DNA of 64,000 nucleotides from Lomentospora prolificans. Lineage: Eukaryota; Ascomycota; Sordariomycetes; Microascales; Microascaceae. Made by a program: the position numbers and the translations under genes. Under the pieces are notes generated by a model, which was not told the origin of the DNA, did not search any database, and saw nothing but the letters and a program-made list of their open reading frames with translations. The stretch spans positions 2,108,001 to 2,172,000 of the forward strand of contig JARFXM010000003.1 in the NCBI GenBank assembly GCA_029532625.1. The letters are read 5' to 3'. Below are positions 32,764 to 44,069 of this stretch, piece by piece (the stretch's first letter is position 1; each line of letters opens with the position of its first letter).

Positions 32764-35700
32764 AATCGCGGGGAAAGGACATAGAGAGTTATTCTAGGGC
32801 CCGCTTGACTTGTGGCAGACCTCCAAAAGGACATGCTCGACCTTGTTTTTCCTCCAGCGGTTGCTGAGGCGTGAACGGGGAGCCGCATTAAGAACTACGC
32901 CTCTAAGACCACCCCATGGGTCTCCCGGTCCCAGTTAGCGCCAGCGGATGTGCTTTCTGGGAGCCCTCCTACCCTGAGCCTGGAAGCTGGCTAAGGCCAA
33001 GGATTGGGATTGTCTAGGAACGGGATCCTTATAAGAACCGGTATGGCCTCTGCCCAGACTAGCGGTAGCTTGCCCGTCCACCTATGCGACCTAGATCGTT
33101 CCGTCTGTACCACAGTTTACACAATTCAAAAGCCATGCGAACCATGAGACCACCCACGCCATACCCGAACCTCCCACGAGAACGGTCGGGAGCAGAGCGC
33201 ATTCGACAAAGCCGCAGCTATATCACGGTGCGCCGAAAGATTCGAAAAAATTCAGACGATAGCAGAGCGACTGGGCACTATGTTCGAGCAGGTGTTTGTG
33301 AGTAAGACAGCTGGCACATCTGCACCGGCACCCACCCACTAATTGATCGATAGTTATCACCCTACGTCCTTTTGTCTTCATTTTAGCTAGAGGCAAGGCG
33401 ATAGTTGAATTCTACCTACTGTGATTAGTTCCTCCTGGCATCCATGTTTTTGTCCATCCCGTGCCTGGTTTGTGGCGATGATGGGGTGCGTTCGTGGCTT
33501 CTTCGAGGAACGCTGTGAGGGAAGCGTGTAGTTGCGGGCATTTCAGTCCTGCATGTCAGCCGCGGGGGGATGTTACACCCGCAGGTGGAGCCAGCGCTGA
33601 CCAGTATGGCCAGTGGCTATGCAGGGGCGTTTCAAGCCCTTGCGCTTACTGCTTACCGTCATCTTCTCGACTCTGGTCGTTTTTTGGCGGGCTGGCTTCT
33701 TGTGCATCAGGGATCTGACCTCTGACGGCAGCTGAGAAGAGGGAATCGTATGAGCTACTTTGAAAAAGTCGGTGTCGAGCCTCAAGGGATGGATACTTGG
33801 TCGATCTGAGACGGAAGACATTGGATGGTGGGGATTAAAGTCAGGCTAAGCCAGCCTCACTTCCCTTTTCCGAGCTGCAGCTTTGGAGAACCTGAAGAAA
33901 AGGATGGGAGAGGAAAGGGGAAAGGGAGGGACGTCCTGGACTGGAGGGCTTGTGTGGACTCTACAGGGCTCTCGAAGCACCCTTGAGGACTCTTTAGCAC
34001 ACCCAACTGCGTCAGCGCTTTCGCTTGCACCTGCAGTATACAGAGAAGGTATAGGTAGGCTGTGAACGCTGGCGTGTCACTCAAAGGTCCATCCTTGTGT
34101 TCATGTTGCTGGCTGGCTGTCGAGAGATTGAGGACTCAAACATGGCTGGCCAGCGCTAAAATCCATTCAACACGCCCAACCATTTTTCTTCGAATCTTCT
34201 TTCAGTCGCTGGCCAGGTGGATGAAAAACCAATTCCGCCAGCCAGCCAATGGATATTCATTGCACAAGTGTGCGCCTTGTATTAGCCTGAGGAGCACGTC
34301 CAATTCAATCCCACATCATGCAGTGATACCAACGATGGATGGATCAGTGGTGAAGGCAAGGGAGCCAGCCACCCTGGTAACCGGGGGGGGGGGGGGGGTT
34401 CCCTCGGTAGGCTTAGGCATCATACAACTGCGCTAGAGACCCATCTACATTTACAGCGACGATATGGCTCTGTATCTTCTCTCCGTTTCTTCTAGCTTAT
34501 TTTTTTTTTTTTGCGACTGTGCCCGACATGTTGCTAGGTCTATTTTGTCATTCTCTTGCGCGACTGGGCGCACCGCTGAAGCCTGCAGAGGGACGCCTTA
34601 TTTATATATATGCAGGCTAGGAGCGGAGACCGGGTTGATGCCTCCGTACCTAAAACCGACAGCCCCAGAGATGGAGATATCTGGGAAGGATCTCTTTCTC
34701 CCGGAAAATAAGCCAAGCCAAGGAAATGTCTCCTCGCGGCTGGAACCGACAGAATGTGAGGGAGGAGGTTGCAAGGGAACAAAAAAAGGTTCTTTGGGGA
34801 GAAGCGCCGCAAGGAAACGGCGAATATACGCTGCAAGTAGAGTTGAATGGACAAACGGCCAGCCAGCGAGTACTACCACCGGGAAAGACAATTGGCGAGG
34901 GCTGGCGCGGAAAAGCCAGCTAGCATCCGTCCATCGAAACCGGTGAACAAGTTTGTAAGTGCTGGCGCGCCGTCGTTCGTGGCCTCGGGGCGGGGAATGC
35001 CAGCGATACAGGGGACCGAAAGCCAGCAAGCACTGGCGGCTACAGTAGTTGCACCTTGATTCTTCCTCTAGGGCCTCTACCGTGGACACGTCTGGGCCGA
35101 GCTCGACTGGGCATGAATTCTCGATTCAGCAAGGTGCAGTTCCATGCTCCTTGGACAGGTGCTTACTATTTCCTGCCCATCGATCCGATACTGGATGAAG
35201 CCTGATTTCGATGGGCTTGATGGCACTTTAACAACATTGGCCTACTGCGGCTGGTTAAGGTCGGTTCGGATGGGCCTAGTTGAGTGCAGCTCGGTTGCAC
35301 CCGATATCAGGCTTCGATTTGTCGTTTAGAAACTCGATAATGCCATTAAATGCTCGCCGCAAACATGTTGATACATCAATGATGGAGCATGGCCCACAGA
35401 AGAAAGGAGCCAGCGAATGCCAGCCAGCAGCGCTGAGGTGCGTGTTATGTCTCAGTCGGCAGTTGACAGGCAGTAACTCATCGTTGTTGCATATGTAAGC
35501 TGGCTGGGTGGCGATTGACATTCCTAAGGAAAAGCGGGAAAAGGCCAGCCAGCGATGACAGGAATTGATAGCCAGCAGTCTTCAAAAAGGGAAATGAGAT
35601 GAGAAGAAGGAATGCATGGCTAAAAAATAAATAAATAAAAAGTTTAAAAAAAAATTGGGTGAAAAGAATTGTGAAAAAAGAAAGAAAAAAGGACTGAACA

Positions 35701-36255
35701 TATTAAGTGGAAAAGAGCAAAGACAAGACCATTAGGAGAGAGGAAATGCCAAAAGGTTGGGCCAGGCCAGCTGCGCCAGGCCACGAGACAACCGACAGAT
35801 GTATAAACATACATAATAATACCACTTTGCCAGGCTGGCACATATTCGTAAGCCAGCAGTATACACAGCCTGGCCAGTTGGCTGGGTACAATGACTAGGT
35901 AATCTCAGCTGCACAAAATTTCACTGTCCCTTCCAATTCCACTGTTCATAGCTTCAAAAGAGACGCTTCCGTCTTCCTCTTATTTTCACGCATCGTGAAC
36001 CGCGTCTTCACGCGTCACGCCCAGCTCTGAGATAAGCCATCAAGATAGTGCCATGCTGGCCGATAGTTAATTGATAGATAAGTCTCATTTCACGCCGAGC
36101 CAATCCGTGATGGGCCTCACTTGAACTTTGCTCATATATTGATTCTATATCTTACCCATCACCAACACTTCCCACCCATTCGCCTTCATTGTCGCCATTG
36201 CTTTGGCCTTTGTTGGAAATCCCCCTGGCACAACCCGCCCTCCGGTCCGCGCCGG
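32764..36255. other. 3.5-kb intergenic region rich in GCCAGC/GCTGGC
   Basis: No intact gene was seen. A short open stretch at 33148-33342 could be the tail of another gene fragment. From about 33480 to 36060 the hexamer GCCAGC or its complement GCTGGC recurs more than twenty times, often doubled. A 16-G run lies at 34383-34398. The right end is the promoter and leader of the ankyrin gene. Confidence 0.5.
34383..34398. repeat. Homopolymer G run (16 nt)
   Basis: Sixteen consecutive G residues lie in intergenic sequence. Length is likely to vary or to be mis-sequenced. Confidence 0.8.
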
Positions 36256-39200
36256 ATGACAATGAGGGAACTTTCGGACCAGTTTTCGCTGGCCATCTCC
36301 GCCGCTCGCTCGACTGTGGACGCCATCAAGGTTTACCGAGATGTGCTTGTGCAGGCCCCTGGCACTTCTGATATTCGGGAGAAGCTTGATGGCCTCAATA
36401 GAAAGATACTGGAGATACACGGCGTCTGCTGTTCCGGGCTGTTCGTTTCGAGCCATGCTACTCCACTCGGTCGCCCTTCCGGTACGCAGCAGGGCTGGAC
36501 TTCTGATTATTTTTACCTCGAGAGCGTGATCCGTATTTTCGAGGAGCTCCGCAACGCCGCTTCTCAACCATGGCAAGCAGACCCTCCGGATGGCCCGGAG
36601 ACCATTGGGGAATCATCTCAGCCAGTCGTTGTTCGCTGGCCACCACTTACACTCGCTCAGATCGAGTCTGCGCGTGTGAAGCTGCAGCGCTTGCACGGCC
36701 ATCTTCGCCGGGTTTACTCTTGTTGGGACCTTTATAGCCTTCATCACGCGGTCTCTCAACCCGCGTCAATCAAGTCCATACCTTCGGACCATTTAGGCTT
36801 GAAATCTGGGTCCTCCGAAGACCCTCAGCAAACAGCCCAGCGCGCCCTGGATGAGCTCAATCAGCACAGCCACGACCGCTTCCCATCCCCGTCTTACCAG
36901 GTGGAAAGCACAGCTATCATCGCTAGAAACAACACGAACCCGGAATATTCGGCCGCCGCCGTCGTATGGGTGTCACCTGCAGTCAACACCCACTGGCAAA
37001 GATTTGGATCTTCAGTACGCTTGCTTCTTGGGATCCCCCTTCAGAAGCCAAAACGGGCCAACTGCGTTCAATGGATCTTGGAATACAGCCGGCAGTCGTG
37101 GCCTAAACATTTTGGCCCTGCCCCGTTAAGCAATCGTGCATTTACCTCAATAGCCCAGCTTGCAAGACGGGACGAGACTTTGCCGTATCACATCGCCGCC
37201 GCGCTCGGTCTCTCTGAGCTTTGTCGAGAGTTCCTACAGGGCGAAATCCCGAAGCCTCAGTTAGAAGAGTCTAAGCTACTCTATAGCGCTTTGTTAGGCC
37301 CGTCGATTCTACTTCAAACTAGTCACATGACGCCGTGGGAACGCATAAACCAGCCTCCGTTCAGCCTCAACCACGCCGAGGTCATTCGTATGTGCCTCCC
37401 CGTCCAAGCTGGGTGGATATCCTCGCCTCTATGGCTTTGGAGTCCAGATACAATCCCCCCAGCGCCTCTAGACTATCTCGCGTTCTTAGTCTGTCTACGG
37501 CTAAAGGACGCGGACCTATTCATGGACATATTTATTCCTGGTGGCCGTACAAGTAAAGATTTTATCGAACTACTTCAGCCTGGTTCGTTCTGGGAGCCGT
37601 TCGCAACTTCTTACGAACCCTGCTCTTCGGATGAGGCACGTGCTTATATGAACGAGGTCCTGGTCCGACTTCTTGATAGCTTATTGCCATTGCTGCGTGA
37701 TGACAACCCACTTGCCGCCACTGAAAATGTTGCTGTTTTCGATGGGGCATTTCGCCTGGGCCAGAGCTTGGGCTTAGAATTCTCACAACCTGGTCACGTG
37801 TGGCCTGCAGACAGTATAGCGGATGCGGACTTCGAGGACGAGGTTCGAAGCCATGTCCGCGAGAGCAATACTTCCGTCATCCGCCGCTTAATACAGGACC
37901 CTAGGTGGAACCCTAGCATTCCCTACAGCCCAGCCTCCCTCCCCGCTGAGAAGGCAGGGGGCGGGACTCTCCTACACCTTGCTGTCGAATACAGTACTTT
38001 TTACAACATAGAGGCGGTGGAAACGATACTTGATGCTGGCGTGGATCTGGAAGGTGTTGATGAGAATAACCGAACGGCTTTGATGCTGTGTGAGGATGCT
38101 AGCACTTTCCGAATATTGGTAGGGCGCGGCGCTAATACTAAAGCACGCGATATCAAGGGCCGCACTTGTTGGCATCTAGCTGCTGCGAACTCCGATATAG
38201 ACGTCTTGGAATGGCTGGCACGTGAGGATCCCAACATGAAGGAAAATTTAAGGACTGCAAACTACGCCGGATATACTCCTCTAGCGGAAGCGGTAATTAT
38301 TGCCAACGATGTTTCCAGAGGCATCTTTGAGGCTCCTGAGGAAGGGCTTGAGGCTGCCCAGTTTCTCTGCGAGCTTGCTGAAGGCGATAGTAACTGCCTA
38401 AAATCACCGACGTCTCTCCTACATCATGCTGTCCGGTGGGGGAACGAACAACTCATCCGGTCCCTACTCGATTTAGGTGCGGACCCCAACCAAACAGCGC
38501 TGGATGGTAGTAGTCCACTCCACGACTTAAACTTTTCTGCTTCTCCTAGTATGGTTCGATTATTACGCGACGTCTGCACTGATGTGCCGGTTCAGAGACC
38601 TTTGGATAAACTGACTCCCCTCGAGACGCTATTCTTAAGTTGCAAGCCGAGGAAGGCCCCGCCGAAGAACGGTTCGCAGCCGACCAATGATCACAATCCC
38701 TCACAACCCTCCCTTCCGCTATTGGAAAGAGAATTGTTTGAGGCTTTGATCACCATCCCCGGGGTTCTGGAGTCGAGGGATGATCAGGATCGCGGGCTTT
38801 GGGAAAGGTTTTGCCGGATTATTGTGGAGAGATGGGACCCAGAGCATGAGATCACCTACTCATTCACCACTGTCGGCCTCGCCATTCAGTGGCTCGCGGA
38901 GTATAAAGCACTACGACAATACGAGGAGCAGAAGAACATATCAGGGATTCCGCTGTTTCAGGAGTCTTCTGCTCGACTTCCGTTTCCGCCGGCCACACTC
39001 AGCGCACTATATGGCACTTTGCTTGCCGAAACTACACGCCTGCAGCTCTTTATCGAATCATCGGCCGCCCTGAGCCTTCTCAACTCCGCTGTGCTTGTGA
39101 ACGCAAGTGATCTTCTCGAGGTCCTCTTGAAAAATGGTGTTTCTGTCCATCAGCGGCCCGTCAGCGATCATCACCGCAGAACGGCCCTAGAAACCGCCTG

Positions 39201-42041
39201 CTTCCCCGGAGCTAGGACTACTAAGTGTACCTTTGAGAAGCTTCTCAAGTACGCAGACCCGGAGCGCTTAAACGATTTAGATGCGTCATCCCAGGGCATT
39301 ATCCATCTCTTAGCAAACCCGAGCGTGACCCATCGCAACGGAAAGCTGACAGCCTTTTTGGATAGAGGGGCAAACCCGAATCTAATGCGATTCGGGAAGA
39401 CCCCGGCACTTGTGTCCTACATCCTGGAAAGGCAGGTTGAGGCAGCGCTTATCCTCCTCAACAAGGGTGCCGATCCCAGCCAACCGACGAAGGAGGGTAT
39501 GGATGCTGCGCTAGCAGCCGCTTCGCGCGGAAGTATCCGACTTCTAGAGAAGATCAAGGCCGTCGTACCGGATGATTTTAACTGGGCAAGGACTTGTAGA
39601 TCTCACTTCACCATCATCCACCCCGGTGGTGCACAGGTCACAACAACGGCATCAAATTGCAACGCACTTCACCTTGCTGCTTTCAACGGGTACGATCTCG
39701 TTCTCCAATACTACCTTGTCCACTTCAACCTCGATGTGAACTCTCAGATTCAGGATGACTTGCGTCGTCCAATCCACTTTGCCGCGATCAGCGGGTCTGG
39801 CTCCTGCATTCGCGTCTTGCGTGACCACAAAGCCGACCTGAAGGCCCGTGCCAGAGATGGAAGTACTCCCTTGCATACAGCTGTCCGAGGCAGCCAGGCC
39901 CAGGCCGTGAAGATCCTGCTCGAACTTGAGCCGCACAACCTAGAAGATAATGAACTCATGACTCCCTTCATGCACGCATTGAGGATTGGTTTTGGAGATA
40001 TCATTACGCTCTTTACTAGCCTCGAAACATTCAGACCGGAGCCTCAAGCACGTTTCCTTCGATCACGCTTCATAGGTGAAGCTATCGACGCGGTAATTAA
40101 GGGGGGAGATGTTGTTCAGTGCCAAAGCCTACTTAACGTGACGTCAATTGAGGACTTTGAGACGAGCCCACTGAAATGTGAAGGATGCACACCCATCATC
40201 CTAGCCATCCGAGAATCGAAACCCGCCGTCATTCAGTGGTTACTGGAAAAGCGATGCCAAGGGTTCATCGGATCGTGCCCATCGCATTTCCGTCGTCTTC
40301 GTCAGCTAGGCTTCAACGCCCTCAATCTGATATGCGAAAAACCCAAGCTGAATTCCATGATCGCACCCATGCTCTCCGCCTATCTTCGGGAAAACATCGA
40401 TTGGACGAGCGCTTCCTTATCGCCAATACATTCCGCTGCCAGAGCAAATGGCTCGGGAGCTATCTCGCTCATTGTCAATCACATCAAATCGCACCCCATC
40501 ATGTATAGGTATGTAGAAAAGTTTAGTCTCAATCAGCAGCCCTGTCACATAGTACGCCCGCTAATCTGCATCTTACTTCTTCATTTAGGCAGCGTTTCCG
40601 TTTCGGTGCTACGGACCCGGTTATGGCCGTAGCTCGGGATCCTGAATCGGTGAAGAATCTCACCTGGCAACTGGTCCAGCACGTTTTAAACCAGCGGACC
40701 ACCGGTGATGAGATCCCAGATGTCGCTGCTCGAGGCTCGACCCCCCTACATATCGCCGCTAGTATGTGTCACGAAGAAGTAATGAACACTCTTCTTAAGC
40801 TCGGTGCCGACCCTAATGTCGAGGATGAGGATCTTAACCGACCGATCCATATAGCCGTGCGACACAACTTTGATGCGGGTGTACATCTCTTGATAAAGCA
40901 TGGGGCCGATCCTAATCGCTTCCATGGGCAGGGGTCTACACCTCTAATGGCGGCGGTAGAGGCTGGCAATCTTGATGTTGCGCGTATGCTTGTTGAAATG
41001 AATGTGGATATCAATGTTATGGATCCTGACGGCATGAGCCTGCTCAACATTGCAGGTGAGAGGACCAAAAACCCAGCCATCGTGCACTATCTTCTCAGTC
41101 TTGGTCTCAGCCCTTATAAGCGGGACAAGGCGGGTTACATGCCTGTGGACGACATGATTCTTAACTTTGATATGCTTGGTTACGTGATGAATGGCCCGTT
41201 CGATTTCACAGAGCTGCGCGAGCTGAACAAGGGATACATATCGCTCATTATCGAACTAAACCGGAGCAATGCGCCGTCCATTCTCCACAGGTTGTTCCGG
41301 CGCATGAAAAAACATATGATCCAGGAATTGGTCAATGCGACTCCAGAGCGCTTCATCAGCGCTCTTTGTAATGCAGTCTATCGTGATATGTTCGAGGCTA
41401 TCGATATCCTTGTCAAGAACGGGGCAGACGTCAACCGAGAAGGCTCCTTTGAAGGAACGCCGTTAATGGCAGCGTGCGCAAGGGGAAGGCTACGGTCCGT
41501 CAAAAAACTCGTAGCATATGGCGCTCGAATTGCGTATACGACGGAGGTGGACGGCGAAACAGTGGTGAAGAGTGGGGTGGAGCTAGCACGCCGATCTGGG
41601 TTCTTGGAGATCCAAGATTGGCTCCTCGTTAGACAGTTTACTGACAAGAAACTTATAAAAAGCTGTGCGGGACAGGATGGCCCAGCCCCCAGCGTCACGA
41701 TGCCTTGGGCTGGACCATGGGTTGCATCTTACCCACTGCAGGGCATGTTCCATGAGCATCCGCGTCAGCCGAAAGAGTCAAGAATTGCGTATCTAAGTCG
41801 CATGCGCGTTCTACGAAACGCCCTGCGCGGTCAAGTCTTGAAAGGAGTGACTTTAGTACGACGGGTCGATGAGGCCGCTGCTATTCCGGATCTTTCGATC
41901 TGGGATCTCGAAAAGCCCAAGCCATGGAACATGGATGCCGTGATCAGAAGAGCGAGGCCGTCGCCAGCCGCAGGCCCGACAATGGCAACGCAACTCGCTG
42001 ATAGGACGCTTCGTGGTTCTAGTGGCCATGTGGGCTCATAA
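36256..42041 (+). CDS. Very large ankyrin-repeat protein
   Basis: Protein of 1901 residues built largely from ankyrin repeats. Exons are 36256-40508 and 40589-42041; GTATGT donor and TTTAG acceptor join MYR to QRFRFGATDPV in frame. The start chosen is ATG 36256 (MTMRELSDQF); the frame is open further upstream but lacks an ATG. The first about 350 residues form a helical N-terminal region with no recognised catalytic domain; no NACHT P-loop or kinase motif is visible. Typical repeat signatures recur from about residue 580 to the C terminus, such as GGTLLHLAVEYSTFYNIEAV, STPLHIAASMCHEEVMNTLL and GTPLMAACARGRLRSVKKL. Many central repeats are weak or spaced out. Such proteins are protein-protein scaffolds. 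Large, lineage-specific ankyrin proteins are common in accessory parts of fungal genomes; no partner can be inferred. Confidence 0.92.
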
Positions 42042-43835
42042 CATCGACCAACGATCAGCAGCTATTCGCGCTCGTTATTGGGAATATAGACGGCGGCGTC
42101 AAAAGAAGAAGGGTATTTAGGGCTGTAAACGAGTTACTTCGGGGTGTACTATTCGACAAATCAACGATGGATTGACCAAACTGAGTCTCTCCTGTCTTGA
42201 GCCCTTGCTCAACCCATGGCGTAGCCTCTGCTCAAAACTCACCTGGCTTCCCTTGATCTTTTTGTTTTCTTTTCTCTTTTCTCTCTTTTCAAGTCTCTAT
42301 TTTCGCTCTTTCCAAGTATCTATTCACGGGGGACCTCTACGATGTATAAGACGGCTTCAGCACACAACATATTTAGGTTTCTATTGTTTTCTTATCACGG
42401 CGCAATATGTTGCTATACATGACGCATTCTAGGCGTTGGCCTTTTCTGAATGAACAGACAATTCATCCAGTTTACCACTTTTCATGTTCCTTAACCCGGC
42501 TTACCGTCGCTCGCTCGAAACTCGGGGCAATAAACGGTTTTCACCCGATGTCAGCCTGCTTTTGTCGAACCGGCTTAGCGAGACTAGTCAGCCATGGAGA
42601 CAGTGCACTAATATACTTGTAGAGGGGAACGGATGCTGTTCCTACCCTCGAAGAAGGAAGATGCGGCGATCAAAGTTAGAAAGGGAGGGTCTAGTGTGGC
42701 ACCAAAAAGGCTCTACGAGACTACTGGGCCGGCGCACACTCGGCAAGGCCAGCTGGCTATCCACACCAACAGATGCCAGGCAAACGAATAAGGCCCAGCT
42801 ACGTCTCGTCGTTGCGTTGGCGGGCACCACACGGGGATAGGCAAGGCCGCCAAGGCCCCAGCTTCGCGAGCTGCTATTCTCATGCAAAGGGGAGGAGAAA
42901 ATAGCGAAAGAAAAGAAGGCAGAACGGCTATTTATCGAAAATACGACGCTGAGAGGTGGCAAGAGGCGCATTTTGACGATTTGCTTTTTCCAGGGTTGGC
43001 TGGCAATGAGGTCAGTGCCATGGGGGATGAACCAGGGCACCACGTTGTCCGGGAGTGCACGGCAGAGCCATCTAATTTGTGGACTGGAAATCCCCGATGG
43101 CCGGATTCCGGGGTGCGACCAGGGTCAAAGTTCGGTAGCGGAGCCGAGGGGACAGGAATTCTCTCTGAGATCGACGAAGCTGCAGCGGCGAGGACCCCAT
43201 GGTCCCCGTTTTGGTGCTCTTTGGGGCTCTAGCCGGATGAAGAAGAGCTTGGTCTCCGTGGTGGTCCTGGGTCCTCAAGAGATTGTTTATTATGATCCAA
43301 GTCGTTCGGCTAACCACTTGAGAACCGTCTACGCTTCGATGTGCAGGGACTGGCTTATGATGATATGTATATTTCGCGTTCAATTAACTATACAGCGATT
43401 AGGAATCTTTCTTTCTCCAAGTAACAGGCCGCAAGCTCTGCTGCATTCTGCGGTCACAAGGCTCAAAACTCGTCCGTTGCGACACGGTTGCAGCAGACCG
43501 AATAGATCCCCTTTTAGCCTAAAGGTTCTCGGCCAGACGTGGGAAGGTAGCTGGCCTATAGCAAGAGAATGTAACACTAACACAAGCTAATAGCGCAGAA
43601 GAACTCTTGAGCCCCAATTTGGTGATTCGGAGGAAGGCGACATGGGAAACTTGCTGCTCGACGTCGAGGTTGCCTTTGTGAGGGTGTAAGCGCGGAATCG
43701 TCTTGGTGGGAAAACTACTGGTGGATGGTACTCTGGATCATGGGGCTGCGTCCAAGTTCCCACGGCCGCCGAACGAGGCTACGTTGGCTCTGGGCGAATG
43801 GCGCTGGATGTGACAGTCGGGGGAAAAGAGAAGAC

Positions 43836-43844
43836 TATATAAAA
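43836..43844 (+). promoter_or_regulatory. TATA box of the glucuronoyl esterase gene
   Basis: TATATAAAA lies about 225 bp upstream of the esterase ATG and about 80 bp before a TC-rich tract likely to be in the leader. Position and sequence fit a regulated, highly expressed fungal cellulase-type promoter. Confidence 0.6.
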
Positions 43845-43914
43845 CGAGGCAAGGCGCTGGCGAGAAGACTATCGTGGAGATTCTCGACGGGCCGGAGATT
43901 CTCTACTCAACGCG

Positions 43915-43918
<4 letters not shown>

Positions 43919-43952
<34 letters not shown>

Positions 43953-43978
43953 CCTCTCTCTGTCCCTCTCTCTGTCTC
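43919..43978. repeat. TC dinucleotide microsatellite with TCCCTCTCTCTG extensions
   Basis: About fifteen TC units (43919-43949) are followed by repeated TCCCTCTCTCTG-like blocks. The tract probably lies in the 5' untranslated region of the esterase gene. Pyrimidine-rich leaders are common at strong fungal promoters. Confidence 0.85.
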
Positions 43979-44069
43979 TTGGACCTCTCCCACTTCCCCC
44001 ACATACCACCACACAGGCCCGAGACCCAGATCTTCTGGTAAAAGTCTACTTCCATAGCTGGCTGCCAGG

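Larger units (their letters stand above)
42042..44069. other. Intergenic between the ankyrin gene and the glucuronoyl esterase
   Basis: Holds the 3' flank of the ankyrin gene and about 1.5 kb of upstream sequence for the esterase. The promoter-proximal part has a TATA box at 43836 and a TC-rich leader at 43919-43978. One GGCTAA hexamer (XlnR/Xyr1-type core) lies at 43308-43313, but a single 6-mer is weak evidence. No gene was recognised. Confidence 0.5.

Noticed and set aside
34464..35089. Overlapping 100-160-codon frames in both directions
   Set aside because: No motifs, stop-flanked, and placed in the GCCAGC-rich tract, which explains the open frames.
43308..43313. GGCTAA, core of an XlnR/Xyr1 site upstream of the esterase
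   Set aside because: A single hexamer 760 bp from the ATG is expected by chance; no inverted partner or cluster was seen.
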